The translations under genes were made by a program, and so were the position numbers. Shown here one piece after another: positions 47,868 to 56,815 of a stretch of DNA of 64,000 bases (within the stretch, counting starts at the first letter, position 1; the number at the start of each line of letters is the position of its first letter). This stretch comes from Bacteroidales bacterium (GTDB lineage Bacteria; Bacteroidota; Bacteroidia; Bacteroidales; JAFGXI01): the NCBI GenBank assembly GCA_016936665.1, contig JAFGXI010000032.1, positions 1-64,000 on the forward strand. The letters run 5' to 3'. Below the pieces are notes generated by a model, which was not told the DNA's origin, did not search any database, and saw only the letters and a program-made list of their open reading frames with translations.

Positions 47868-48713
47868 TTACAAATTAAATACAATATTATCTATTAGCCT
47901 AACTTTTCCACAAAAAACGGCTACACAGGCCACAATTTTTTGATCAGTTTGCCAACTGTTTAGCGGTTTTAGTTCAAGATCGTCAACAATTTCGCAATAT
48001 TCTGGTTTTAATCCATCGATCTGAACAAGCGATTCAAACATTTTTTGTTTTAAACTTTGCGGACTGTAGTCTCTATAATTTGACTTTGCTTCCAACAAAA
48101 TTTTATAAATATTGGCAGCTTGACCCTTTTCTTTTTCTGTTAATCGCTGATTACGCGAACTCATTGCTAAACCGCTCTGTTCGCGAATTATAGGACATGC
48201 AATAATTTCGATTGGCATTTTAAGTTGATGCACCAGACTTTTAATTATGACGTATTGCTGAAAATCTTTCTGCCCAAAAAATACCTTATCGGGATGAACA
48301 GCGTCGAACAGTTTAGAGACAATTTGAGCCACTCCATTAAAATGACCGGGGCGATGTGCACCCTCCATAACTGTTTCTAAATTGCCAAAATTAAATTGTC
48401 TTTGATCTTGTTCCGGGTACATTTCGTTCAGTTCCGGCAAAAACAACAGATCGCAAGCAATCGATTCTAACATAGCAATATCCTTAGCATCCGAACGTGG
48501 ATATTTATCAAAATCTTCCGGATCGTTAAATTGTGTAGGATTAACAAAAATACTACAAACCGTATAATCGCAATGTTGTTTAGACTGTTCAATTAAAGAC
48601 AAATGACCTTGATGCAATGCTCCCATTGTAGGAACAAAACCGATCTGTTTGCCTTGTTTTTTTATCGATTGTATATGCGATTTTAACGCCTCTTTATGTG
48701 CAATAATTTTCAT
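47868..48713 (-). CDS. panC: Pantothenate synthetase
   Basis: 281 residues. It joins pantoate and beta-alanine with ATP. Seen: FVPTMGALHQGHLSLI with the HxGH residues H34 and H37, FVNPTQFNDPEDFDKYPR, KVFFGQKDFQQY, and the KMSKS-like AMSSRNQRL. Full length. With panD it supplies two consecutive steps of CoA synthesis; panB is not in the window. Confidence 0.97.
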   Translation of the reverse strand: MKIIAHKEALKSHIQSIKKQGKQIGFVPTMGALHQGHLSLIEQSKQHCDYTVCSIFVNPTQFNDPEDFDKYPRSDAKDIAMLESIACDLLFLPELNEMYPEQDQRQFNFGNLETVMEGAHRPGHFNGVAQIVSKLFDAVHPDKVFFGQKDFQQYVIIKSLVHQLKMPIEIIACPIIREQSGLAMSSRNQRLTEKEKGQAANIYKILLEAKSNYRDYSPQSLKQKMFESLVQIDGLKPEYCEIVDDLELKPLNSWQTDQKIVACVAVFCGKVRLIDNIVFNL

Positions 48714-48789
48714 GCTTCGACGAATCTTTAAAGTCGCGCAAAGAAATGTAAAATTTTTATAAGTTTTTGCATATAACAGTCCGCTATTA

Positions 48790-50466
48790 TTATTCTATCG
48801 CCTTTTTTATTTGTCCTTCTTCCGACTGACCAACTAATATCGATTGGTAACGGTGCGAATCACTAAGAATTTCTAGTGCTTTTTGAACCGCTTTGTCTTT
48901 AGCAACCATGTTTTGAATGGCGCCTTTCTGGAAATAATATCGGCCTACAATTTCTTGTTCAATTAATTTAATAATCTGTGATTTAAATGTCTCCAAATCT
49001 TTATTTTGATCGTTGGCTAAGTCGGCTTTTAACCGATCGAATGTTGCTTGCGAATGTTCGTAATAGTTTTCCTCTTTCGCTATTTCGATTAACTCGTCCA
49101 ATTTGTGCGCACAATACGATTCGCAACTTAAATCTCTATTGGCAATCCACGTTTTAAAGTCGTCGTAATCTGCAAATCGATAATCCCTTGCCGGAGCAAT
49201 ACTATCGTGTTTTAAACAATATTGAGTAGCATAATCGAAAATATGATTTTGTGCAACCAAACTATATGCGATATTACTCATGGTTTCCGGTTCTTCTTTG
49301 ATGTCGGGTAAAATTCCGCCCCCATCGTACACAATTCTATTGTTAGCGGTTCGGTATTCTGTGATTAGAGAATCGGGCACTTTGCCAACACTTCCATCTT
49401 CGTTTCTGTGCGAATAATCTAAAGCTTGAATACACCGACCACTCGGGATGTAGTACTTTGCTGTTGTTACTTTTAACTGGCTGTTGTAGCTTAAAGGGCG
49501 TGTTGCTTGCACCAAACCTTTACCAAAAGTTCGGGTTCCAACAATTACAGCTCTATCTAAATCTTGCATCGCCCCAGAAACAATCTCGGAAGCAGAAGCC
49601 GAGCCACTATTTACTAAAATAACCATAGGAACATCCGGAAATGCAGCTGCATTCTTGGTTATGTATGTTTTGTCCCATTGCGAAACACGACCTTTAGTAG
49701 CTACAACTTCATTGCCTTTTTCGACAAACAAATTTACAATATTAACCGACTCAATTAACAAACCACCGGGGTTGCCTCTTAAATCGAAAACCATCGATTT
49801 TGCGCCTTGTTGATGTAAAATATGCGCTGCTTCTTTTACTTCTTTCGAAGCCGATTGTGTAAAACTCGACAACAGAAAATATCCAACACTATCATTCAAC
49901 ATACCATAGTAAGGGACAGCATCGATGCTGATTTTTTCGCGTGTAACCCGAATAATCTGCTCTTGCTCTGTACCCGGGCGTTGTATGGTTAAACTGACCT
50001 GCGAACCGGGTTCTCCCTTCAGTAGCTCACTCATATCTTCGGTGCTTTTACCTTTCACATCGATATTATCGATCATTTTAACAAGATCGCCGGCTCTTAA
50101 ACCTGCTTTGGCCGCCGGAAAATTCTCGTAAGGTTCGGTAATCACAACATATTCACCATCTTTTCTAATCATTGCGCCAATGCCACCGTATTGCCCTGTA
50201 GTCATGAATTTAAAATCTTCCATTTGGCTTTCCGGAATATAAACAGTGTAAGGATCAAGTTTTTGCAACATTGCATCGATAGCCGTCTTCACCATTTGTT
50301 CAGGATCTGTCTCATCGACATAAATCATATTCATTTCGCGAAACAAACTATAAAATATATCGAGGTTTTTGGCAATGGCAAAGTTGTCGTCTTTAAATGC
50401 CCAAAAGAGCAAAGTAGACAAGGCGACGACCGCTATAATAATATAATTACGAATTTGACGAATCAT
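48790..50466 (-). CDS. S41 family C-terminal processing peptidase
   Basis: 558 residues: N-terminal membrane helix (~7-24), PDZ domain (~90-160, GGIGAMIRKDG, AAKAGLRAGDLVKMID), then the S41 protease core with nucleophile Ser in NSGSASASE and Lys in TFGKGLVQ. The long C-terminal tail is usual for Bacteroidota forms. Periplasmic Ctp proteases trim or degrade envelope proteins. The gene overlaps the end of rnpA by 20 nt. Confidence 0.94.
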   Translation of the reverse strand: MIRQIRNYIIIAVVALSTLLFWAFKDDNFAIAKNLDIFYSLFREMNMIYVDETDPEQMVKTAIDAMLQKLDPYTVYIPESQMEDFKFMTTGQYGGIGAMIRKDGEYVVITEPYENFPAAKAGLRAGDLVKMIDNIDVKGKSTEDMSELLKGEPGSQVSLTIQRPGTEQEQIIRVTREKISIDAVPYYGMLNDSVGYFLLSSFTQSASKEVKEAAHILHQQGAKSMVFDLRGNPGGLLIESVNIVNLFVEKGNEVVATKGRVSQWDKTYITKNAAAFPDVPMVILVNSGSASASEIVSGAMQDLDRAVIVGTRTFGKGLVQATRPLSYNSQLKVTTAKYYIPSGRCIQALDYSHRNEDGSVGKVPDSLITEYRTANNRIVYDGGGILPDIKEEPETMSNIAYSLVAQNHIFDYATQYCLKHDSIAPARDYRFADYDDFKTWIANRDLSCESYCAHKLDELIEIAKEENYYEHSQATFDRLKADLANDQNKDLETFKSQIIKLIEQEIVGRYYFQKGAIQNMVAKDKAVQKALEILSDSHRYQSILVGQSEEGQIKKAIE

Positions 50467-51046
50467 TTTTATATGTTGAATTTGAAAGGTTCTTAATTAT
50501 TTTCTGTAAAGATACTACTATTTTTTGTTCTATTTCGGCATAGCTATTTTCCTCCTTTCCTATGTATATTATTGCCATAGTCAATTGCAATTGATTTTTA
50601 GACAAGAACGAATACAAGATTGATTTATTTAATCTATAGGCTTCCTTCATTCTTCGCCTTAATCGGTTTCTTTTCACAGCTCTTTTAAAATTTCTTTTAG
50701 GTACTGTGAAAAGCGTTTGAGCCGAGGTAGATGCATCTAAGATTTCTATGCGATAAATTATTTTGATAGGATAAGATGTAACACTTTTACCTTGAGAAAA
50801 TAAATTACCGATTAGCTTTTCGAGCGATAAAATTTCGCTTTTAGATAGGCTGAAAGGTTTGTTTACAGACGGAAGGTTTTGTAATTGCAGCATACAATCG
50901 TCGCAAATTTGAAGATTGGCAATTTGATTTTGTATAAAAATACGTGTGTCGAAAGCGATGTTTCCTCCGGATGGTAGAGTTAAACTCCTGAGGCTTTGCA
51001 TCTCCTTTCCGCACCAATCGCAATATGTCGATTGAGATTCGCTCAT
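50447..51046 (-). CDS. rnpA: Ribonuclease P protein component with N-terminal four-cysteine extension
   Basis: 199 residues; the RnpA part (~67-190) has FSLSKSEILSLEKLIGNLF, the basic RNR helix KRNFKRAVKRNRLRRRMKEA and AIIYIGKEENSYAEIE, and would be ~130 residues alone. The first ~65 residues are extra, with two CxxC pairs (C9/C12 and C48/C51) that could bind zinc. The ATG at 51046 overlaps the folB stop (TAATG). An alternative ATG at codon 52 would yield a normal-size RnpA, but it would leave a gap of ~150 nt inside an otherwise gapless operon. RnpA assists the RNase P RNA in tRNA 5' processing. Confidence 0.85.
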   Translation of the reverse strand: MSESQSTYCDWCGKEMQSLRSLTLPSGGNIAFDTRIFIQNQIANLQICDDCMLQLQNLPSVNKPFSLSKSEILSLEKLIGNLFSQGKSVTSYPIKIIYRIEILDASTSAQTLFTVPKRNFKRAVKRNRLRRRMKEAYRLNKSILYSFLSKNQLQLTMAIIYIGKEENSYAEIEQKIVVSLQKIIKNLSNSTYKNDSSNS

Positions 51047-51399
51047 TAACGGCTCATTGTAATACTTACATTTCTTATTTTACCGTTCAACGGAGGATTC
51101 ATTTTTGAAACCTTCACTTTTACAAATCGAATCTGATCGGGAAATTCAATGTAAATAGCATTAATAATTCTATCGGCAATGTTTTCTAAAAGAGCCGATT
51201 TCACTTTCATCTCTTCTTTAATAAGATTATATATTTCTTGGTAATTAACCGCATCTGCGATATCGTCTGAGGCAGCGGCTGCTTCGAGACTGGTTTCTAT
51301 TGTAATGTCGATGATAAAATCGTTCCCTACAACACGTTCTTCTGCAAAATGCCCATGATAGGCATAAAACTCCATGCCTTCGATTTGAATTAAACCCAT
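51046..51399 (-). CDS. folB: Dihydroneopterin aldolase
   Basis: 117 residues from the ATG at 51399. A longer frame from 51429 is rejected because a promoter -7 box (51418-51425) lies inside it. FolB cleaves dihydroneopterin in folate synthesis. Seen: IEGMEFYAYHGHFAEERVVGN, DITIETSLEAAA, the catalytic-pocket NYQEIYNLIKEEM, LENIADRI and VKVSKMNPPL with the conserved Lys. It is the first gene of folB-rnpA-ctp. Confidence 0.94.
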   Translation of the reverse strand: MGLIQIEGMEFYAYHGHFAEERVVGNDFIIDITIETSLEAAAASDDIADAVNYQEIYNLIKEEMKVKSALLENIADRIINAIYIEFPDQIRFVKVKVSKMNPPLNGKIRNVSITMSR

Positions 51400-51417
51400 A
51401 TACTTTAAATTATTCTG

Positions 51418-51425
51418 CAAAGTTA
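51418..51425 (-). promoter_or_regulatory. -7 element of the folB-rnpA-ctp promoter
   Basis: Minus-strand TAACTTTG (TAnnTTTG), 18 nt before the folB ATG. No convincing -33. Confidence 0.5.
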
Positions 51426-51678
51426 ACAATTCGCTAACAAGACTTAAATAGTTAATCGATTAATTATTTCCAATCGTAGATTTCACGTAATGAGATTCCG
51501 TTTTAAAAAAAGGCTATTTTTTAACCTCCATTTGATATCCAAAGTAATATTTATAGCGCAATATTTTTTTAAGATGGATTATTACAGGTTTAAACACAGC
51601 CTTTTAACCATATAAAAAACAGCTGGCCTTCTATCCCTCTAGCGCTCTTATACAGCGTGCTGAATATAACAAAAGCAA

Positions 51679-51703
51679 AAGGCTCCTCAAACAGAAGAGC
51701 CTT
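51679..51703. terminator. Terminator of the 51.7-52.8 kb lipoprotein gene
   Basis: AAGGCTC (51679-51685) pairs with GAGCCTT (51697-51703) around an 11-nt loop; on the minus strand a T-rich stretch follows. It lies 23 nt after the lipoprotein stop. The rest of 51430-51725 holds no gene or motif I can name. Confidence 0.75.
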
Positions 51704-51725
51704 CTTATTATTAGCATAGGATTTT

Positions 51726-52817
51726 TTATTCGAACACTACACTTAAATTGGCTATTTCGTAGGGATTGTAAGGGGTTAGCAAGCTAATTCTTGACGTAAT
51801 TGCATCGTAATCCGACGATGGTGCTGTTCCTCCTTGAACAAAACCATAACGATTGAAAAAGCCGGGGGCTTCGGTATTGTATAAAAATCGATCGATATCT
51901 TCTTGCGCATAGCCTAAAGTGCCTATTTGAGTACTAAATACAGTCTGCAAAGCATTATCGACTAAAATCGCAGAACGGCTGTAAGTATTTAAGTCATTAG
52001 AAGGTAAGCCAACTTCAGCAACTCCTATGTCGCTACTTTCTACGGAACTGGCTACAAAAGCCCAATCGAAGCCTGTTTCATTGGTAAAGAAATTAGCATT
52101 AGGGTGGTCTGAGTTACCATACACATCGATAATATCGCTATTTTTCCCGACAAACATTTTTAAATTTTTCATATAATATGGGTCTGCATTCAAGTTATTT
52201 AAATTCGCAATACTAACCACCATGTGTTTTTCGTAGTTTGAAGTAGCTACTTCGCTATACTCAATTTTAAAAATAGCATTCATTTGGTTTAAATTCTCAT
52301 CTCTATTGATGTTATAGGGCTTCAGAATAGCCACGCCTTCGATTGGTTGACGATTCCAGAATATTTGCAAACCTTTGCCCTCGTCGGCATTTGTTGTAGA
52401 TTGAGCATCGCTAATCGTCATCGAAAACTCGAATTGTTGTCCTTCATATGATTGTTCTTCCAAAACCACTAAATTTTTTTCTCTTTGGTCTTCGTCGCTG
52501 GTATAAGTTAGGTTCATAGCATGATTAATTTGATAAACCGAAATTACACCAATAATTGATTCTACAATGGTTGCTGCGCCTTCGCCAATGGCAATAAAAT
52601 TTCTTAAATGTCCATAGATTTCGTTGCCATTTAAAGTATCGGACTGCGTCGATTTATTGGCCAACTGGCTACTTATCGAGTTTGGCACATCGATGCTAAA
52701 CTGAGAAGGTAAGATCGATTGATCGTTGTTTGTCGGATCGTCTTCTTTAACGCAAGAGCTTAAAACAAAACCTAAACTTAAAATAATTGCTAGTAATTTG
52801 TAACCGAATGTTTTCAT
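51726..52817 (-). CDS. Lipoprotein of unknown function
   Basis: 363 residues. The lipobox VLSSC gives an acylated Cys at residue 22, followed by an acidic stretch (VKEDDPTNN), which in Bacteroidota can signal surface export. Residues ~75-110 are a hydrophobic, helix-like region (FIAIGEGAATIVESIIGVIS). The remainder is predicted beta-rich and resembles no family I know. It is monocistronic, has its own terminator and is divergent from mqnC. Confidence 0.82.
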   Translation of the reverse strand: MKTFGYKLLAIILSLGFVLSSCVKEDDPTNNDQSILPSQFSIDVPNSISSQLANKSTQSDTLNGNEIYGHLRNFIAIGEGAATIVESIIGVISVYQINHAMNLTYTSDEDQREKNLVVLEEQSYEGQQFEFSMTISDAQSTTNADEGKGLQIFWNRQPIEGVAILKPYNINRDENLNQMNAIFKIEYSEVATSNYEKHMVVSIANLNNLNADPYYMKNLKMFVGKNSDIIDVYGNSDHPNANFFTNETGFDWAFVASSVESSDIGVAEVGLPSNDLNTYSRSAILVDNALQTVFSTQIGTLGYAQEDIDRFLYNTEAPGFFNRYGFVQGGTAPSSDYDAITSRISLLTPYNPYEIANLSVVFE

Positions 52818-52936
52818 GATATATTATTTTTTATTTGTTTACTTGTTTACACTCATAAAACACGACAAACGTATTTTACCCCTACATCGAAATAAAAAAT
52901 TAAATTCCGGAATATTGAGCTGTTGCATAAAGAATA

Positions 52937-52969
52937 TTGAAGTACGTTTTATAAAATATTATATCTTTG
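52937..52969 (+). promoter_or_regulatory. Promoter of mqnC
   Basis: TATCTTTG (52962-52969) matches TAnnTTTG; an upstream TTG ends at 52939, 22 nt before it, slightly longer than ideal. Leader of about 26 nt. Confidence 0.55.
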
Positions 52970-53001
52970 TTCTGTTTATAAAGACTGAATTAAAATAAGA
53001 C

Positions 53002-54093
53002 ATGAGTTCACCATCAGATATATACCAGAAAGTTTTAAACCTAAATTTTTTAAGCCACGAAGAAGCCATGGAACTTTACCAAAATGCGGCAACTCCTGAC
53101 TTAATGTTTTTAGCCAACGAGATTCGAAAGAAATTAACACCGGAAGGGATCGTCGGATGGCAAATCGATCGGAATGTGAATATTACCAATGTTTGTGTGG
53201 CTCAGTGTAAATTTTGTAATTTTTATCGCAGAGCCAATGCTCCAGACACTTATATTACGACCATCGAAGAATATAAAACCAAAATAGACGAGTTGTACGA
53301 AATCGGAGGCAGACAGGTGTTGCTACAAGGGGGATTGCACCCTAAATTAGGCTTAGCTTTTTACGAAGATTTATTTTCAAGTTTAAAATCATTATATCCC
53401 GATTTAAAACTTCACGCACTTGGGCCGGCAGAAATACATCATATCGCCAGAAAAGAACGCATGAGTTATACCGAAGTTTTAACAGCCTTACGCAATTCGG
53501 GTTTGGATAGCTTACCGGGTGCCGGAGCAGAAATATTAACAGATCGTGTTCGAAGCATTGTTTCCAAAGGAAAATGTAACTCCAAACAATGGCTCGATGT
53601 AATGAGAGCTGCTCACCAAATGGACATGCTCACATCGGCAACCATGATGTTTGGCCATATAGAAACTATCGATGAGCGTATTACACATTTGCTTTCCATC
53701 AGAGATGTACAAGCAGAAAAACCTGAAGGTAGCACCGGATTTATCTCATTTATTCCGTGGCCTTTTCAAGACGAAGGAACTGAACTTAAAAATGAACAAG
53801 GCGTGACCAACACGATATTAGCTGAAGAGTATATTCGTACAATAGCGATGAGTAGAATTTTACTTCCTAACATTAAAAATATTCAAGCTTCATGGTTAAC
53901 TGTAGGAACCGAAGTAGGTAAAATTTGTTTACATGCAGGAGCGAACGATTTTGGCTCAATTATGATTGAAGAAAATGTTGTATCGGTAGCCGGAGCTAGT
54001 TATAACCACGACAAAAACTCTATACAAGTTGCCATTCAAGAAGCTGGTTTCACTCCTAAGTTAAGAAATCAGAGATACGAGTATTTAAACTAA
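53002..54093 (+). CDS. mqnC: Cyclic dehypoxanthinyl futalosine synthase
   Basis: 363 residues. A radical SAM enzyme of the futalosine menaquinone pathway. C65, C69 and C72 (CVAQCKFC) bind the cluster; other MqnC features are WQIDRNVNITNVC, LQGGLHPKLGLAFYEDLF, DSLPGAGAEIL and FIPWPFQDEGTEL. Full length. This shows that menaquinone is made by the futalosine route, provided mqnA/B/D/E exist elsewhere. Its stop overlaps that of the LuxR-type gene by 4 bp. Confidence 0.96.
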   Translation: MSSPSDIYQKVLNLNFLSHEEAMELYQNAATPDLMFLANEIRKKLTPEGIVGWQIDRNVNITNVCVAQCKFCNFYRRANAPDTYITTIEEYKTKIDELYEIGGRQVLLQGGLHPKLGLAFYEDLFSSLKSLYPDLKLHALGPAEIHHIARKERMSYTEVLTALRNSGLDSLPGAGAEILTDRVRSIVSKGKCNSKQWLDVMRAAHQMDMLTSATMMFGHIETIDERITHLLSIRDVQAEKPEGSTGFISFIPWPFQDEGTELKNEQGVTNTILAEEYIRTIAMSRILLPNIKNIQASWLTVGTEVGKICLHAGANDFGSIMIEENVVSVAGASYNHDKNSIQVAIQEAGFTPKLRNQRYEYLN

Positions 54094-55763
54094 TCTTCTT
54101 TTAAATTTTCGCTGATTTCATCAACACCACCAATAATGTTGTATTGATGAGCGATAGCCACGGCTCCGGCTCTTCCGTTAACCAATAATTTGGAGTAAAT
54201 CCTACGTAAGTGCGTTTTTATAGTGGCTTTCGAAACAAATAATTTATCGGCTAACTGATTGTCGGTCCAGCCTAGTGCCAAATAAGAAAGCACTTCCATT
54301 TCTCTCTGGCTTAGCTGCAATAATTCGGAAGGCAATTCTGTTTTTTTCTTTTCGGCATACACTTTTTGCAAAACCTCTGTTTTATCTTTCAACGCTTCGT
54401 CGAGCACTTTTTTATCGCGATGCAAAGCATTGTTTTGTTTTGCTATAAGCGCATTTTGTCCTTTAAGGAGGATATTGATTCTTCTTTTCTGAAAGTAAGC
54501 AAAGGCAATAAGCAACAGACCAATAGTGACTAAAACAATTAATATAATATAAAACCGAATGGTTGACTCTTTCTGTTTTATCTGTAATTCTTGTTTTTCC
54601 AGTTCGAACTGCTGTTTCTGAATTTCTTTTTCTTTTTTCTCGGTGTCGTACTTCGTTAGTAGCTCCTGTAGCTTTTTTTCTTTTTCAACGTTGAATAAAC
54701 TATCGTGGTAATTCTGAAAAGTTTCGTGATAGAATAGTGCTTTATCCAGTTGATTTTGTTTTTTGTATACTTGATAAAGTTTTAAACTAGAGCTCTCAAC
54801 GTTTTTAATATTACCATCTTTATATGCAATTTCGTAAGCTTGAGTAAAAACGTTTTTAGCATCAAGAAAATTGGATAATGCAACGTAACAATCACCAATT
54901 TTAATTAAAGCTAAAGCTTCTTCGTTTTTATTATTAGTTTCTTGAAATATTTTAATGGCATCTTCCATATACTTAATGGATTCTAGGTAATCGCCTTTAT
55001 TGTAATGGGCTTCGGCAATATTTCCAATACTCTGAGCAATGCCTCTTTTATAATTAAAGTTTTTATAAATTTCTAAGGCATTATTAAAGTTATTGATGGC
55101 TTTATCATAAGATTTATCCCCATCTCGATAAACAACTCCAATATTCATATAAACCGTGGCCAGCCCTCCTTGGTTATCGAGTTTTTTGAACAATTCGCCG
55201 GCTTTAGTATAATTGTCTAATGCATTTTTATAGTCGTGTATGCTCAAATACAAATTCCCAATCGTTCCGTAAACTAAAGACATCCCGTCAAGATTGTTGA
55301 GTGCTTCGAATATTTGAAGCGATTTTAAATAGTACAACAAGGCTTGTTCCGATTCGCTTTCGTAGTTATAAGAATTACCAATATTGCCATAAGTACGCGC
55401 CAAATTTACGGAGTCGCTAACAGATACAAGCAAGGCTTTCTCGAAATAGGTTCTTGCTTTTCTGTAATCGCCACGTTCGTTATATAATATACCAATATCG
55501 CTGGCTGTTCTAAAAATTCTATAGTTATCGTTTAAGTTCTCAGAAATCTTTAACGACTGCTCGGCATAAACCAAGGCTGTATTGGGTTCGGAATACATTA
55601 ATTCATTTACAATATTCGACAATACATCTACTTTATTGGTATCGTCGAATTCTATCTTTTCAAGAACTACTTTAAGGCTATCGATAAGTGTGCCTTGAGC
55701 GAAAGTTGAATAAGATGTAAAAACTATAACAATAAAAAGCAATTTTCTAAAATTGTTCATCAT
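54090..55763 (-). CDS. TPR protein with LuxR-type HTH output
   Basis: 557 residues: signal peptide ~1-22, about seven TPRs (~55-350; ARTYGNIGNSYNYESESEQA and similar), a coiled coil (~365-400), one membrane helix (~400-423), a second coiled coil, and a C-terminal LuxR/GerE helix-turn-helix (LSQREMEVLSYLALGWTDNQ, LFVSKATIKTHLRRIY). The N-terminal part should be periplasmic and the HTH cytoplasmic, making it a one-protein transmembrane regulator. Target genes unknown. Confidence 0.92.
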   Translation of the reverse strand: MMNNFRKLLFIVIVFTSYSTFAQGTLIDSLKVVLEKIEFDDTNKVDVLSNIVNELMYSEPNTALVYAEQSLKISENLNDNYRIFRTASDIGILYNERGDYRKARTYFEKALLVSVSDSVNLARTYGNIGNSYNYESESEQALLYYLKSLQIFEALNNLDGMSLVYGTIGNLYLSIHDYKNALDNYTKAGELFKKLDNQGGLATVYMNIGVVYRDGDKSYDKAINNFNNALEIYKNFNYKRGIAQSIGNIAEAHYNKGDYLESIKYMEDAIKIFQETNNKNEEALALIKIGDCYVALSNFLDAKNVFTQAYEIAYKDGNIKNVESSSLKLYQVYKKQNQLDKALFYHETFQNYHDSLFNVEKEKKLQELLTKYDTEKKEKEIQKQQFELEKQELQIKQKESTIRFYIILIVLVTIGLLLIAFAYFQKRRINILLKGQNALIAKQNNALHRDKKVLDEALKDKTEVLQKVYAEKKKTELPSELLQLSQREMEVLSYLALGWTDNQLADKLFVSKATIKTHLRRIYSKLLVNGRAGAVAIAHQYNIIGGVDEISENLKED

Positions 55764-55797
55764 AATTAATAAGTCAAGTAAATATTTGGCTATAAGT

Positions 55798-55805
55798 CAA
55801 ACTTA
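55798..55805 (-). promoter_or_regulatory. -7 element of the TPR-LuxR gene
   Basis: Minus-strand TAAGTTTG (TAnnTTTG), 34 nt before the ATG. The remaining gap to 56027 (264 nt in all) shows no further signal I can support. Confidence 0.4.
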
Positions 55806-56027
55806 TGCATTATTAAATGTAGGTTTAAATCTGATGCGTAAAAGTACTAAAGTTCGTCCTGAATAAAAACTGAATTTAAGCCATTCAAACTATGACATTA
55901 AAGAATCATTCTTTTGGATGACAGAGCAAAGCCTTATTAATCATCATATTTGTAACGATATATTAAAATTATAAACGCTGGTTGATCGATAAATAATATA
56001 AGCTCAATTGGCATAAAAAATTAAGAC

Positions 56028-56675
56028 ATGAAAAAGACGTTTTTAAGTTTATTGATGATTTTTTTAACAACTTTATTATCTGCACAAGAAACACAATTTA
56101 TTGTATTAGCAAATAGTGAGCAAACCGATGGTGCGACTTCTGTAAATGCAGAAGGATTATCTCTATTAGTTGTAGAAATTATGAACATGCCAGATGTTTC
56201 TAAATACGATATGGTAACAGCTAATCTGTATTTTCCTGACATGAAAAATAAATACGCTGCTTATACTCAAGGAAGTGGAGAAGAAATAATGAATCTTTGT
56301 AAAGATTCTAAAAAAAATCCCGGGGCCAAATATTTTCAATTGTTGATTGCAAATTCAGCTAACGAAAAGAATCTTAGCTATTTTAAAATTGATGCTTATC
56401 CTTTCGATAAATTAAGTTTTGCAAATATATTTTCAAGAGCAGACAATAACAACGTAGAGTCTTATACTATGGAATTCCAACTGACTGGGCAAATGATTGA
56501 ACGCTACGAAGAAAAATGGGAAGATGGTGTTTTAAAACAAATTCCAATCTATGGTAGTCATATAGCAATTACTAAAAAGATAACCATTAAAATAGTAACT
56601 TCAATTGATGTTGCAGGTAGCCCAAAAGATGAACGTTTTGGTAGTCCGGACGATTTAAAAAATATGTTTGAATAA
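56028..56675 (+). CDS. Secreted protein of unknown function
   Basis: 215 residues: signal peptide ~1-20 (ends LLSAQ), no membrane segment after it. It looks like a mixed alpha/beta globular protein, with VDSYTMEFQLTG-like strands near residue 145 and GSHIAITKKITIKIVTS near 185. No family recognised. It has its own terminator and stands alone. Confidence 0.75.
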   Translation: MKKTFLSLLMIFLTTLLSAQETQFIVLANSEQTDGATSVNAEGLSLLVVEIMNMPDVSKYDMVTANLYFPDMKNKYAAYTQGSGEEIMNLCKDSKKNPGAKYFQLLIANSANEKNLSYFKIDAYPFDKLSFANIFSRADNNNVESYTMEFQLTGQMIERYEEKWEDGVLKQIPIYGSHIAITKKITIKIVTSIDVAGSPKDERFGSPDDLKNMFE

Positions 56676-56687
56676 AAATGAACAATT

Positions 56688-56716
56688 AAGGGAATCGATA
56701 TTTACGATTCCCTTTT
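56688..56716 (+). terminator. Terminator of the secreted-protein gene
   Basis: Ten-bp perfect stem AAGGGAATCG (56688-56697) with CGATTCCCTT (56705-56714), loop ATATTTA, followed by T residues. Confidence 0.88.
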
Positions 56717-56802
56717 ACATAGCTATAAATCCTATACAGCAAGAATTTTAGTTTTTTTGTTTTTCAATTTGCTTTTTTAAAAGTAAGATTCTACGAAAAA
56801 TT

Positions 56803-56810
56803 TATCTTTG
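56803..56810 (+). promoter_or_regulatory. -7 element abutting the lpxH start
   Basis: TATCTTTG (TAnnTTTG) ends 5 nt before the ATG at 56816, so a transcript from it would be leaderless or nearly so. No -33 at the right distance. Confidence 0.45.
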
Positions 56811-56815
56811 TATGA

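Noticed and set aside
52816..52998. 60-codon frame upstream of mqnC on the plus strand
   Set aside because: It overlaps the divergent promoter region and the mqnC promoter, is rich in Ile/Phe/Lys as expected for random AT-rich DNA, and matches nothing.
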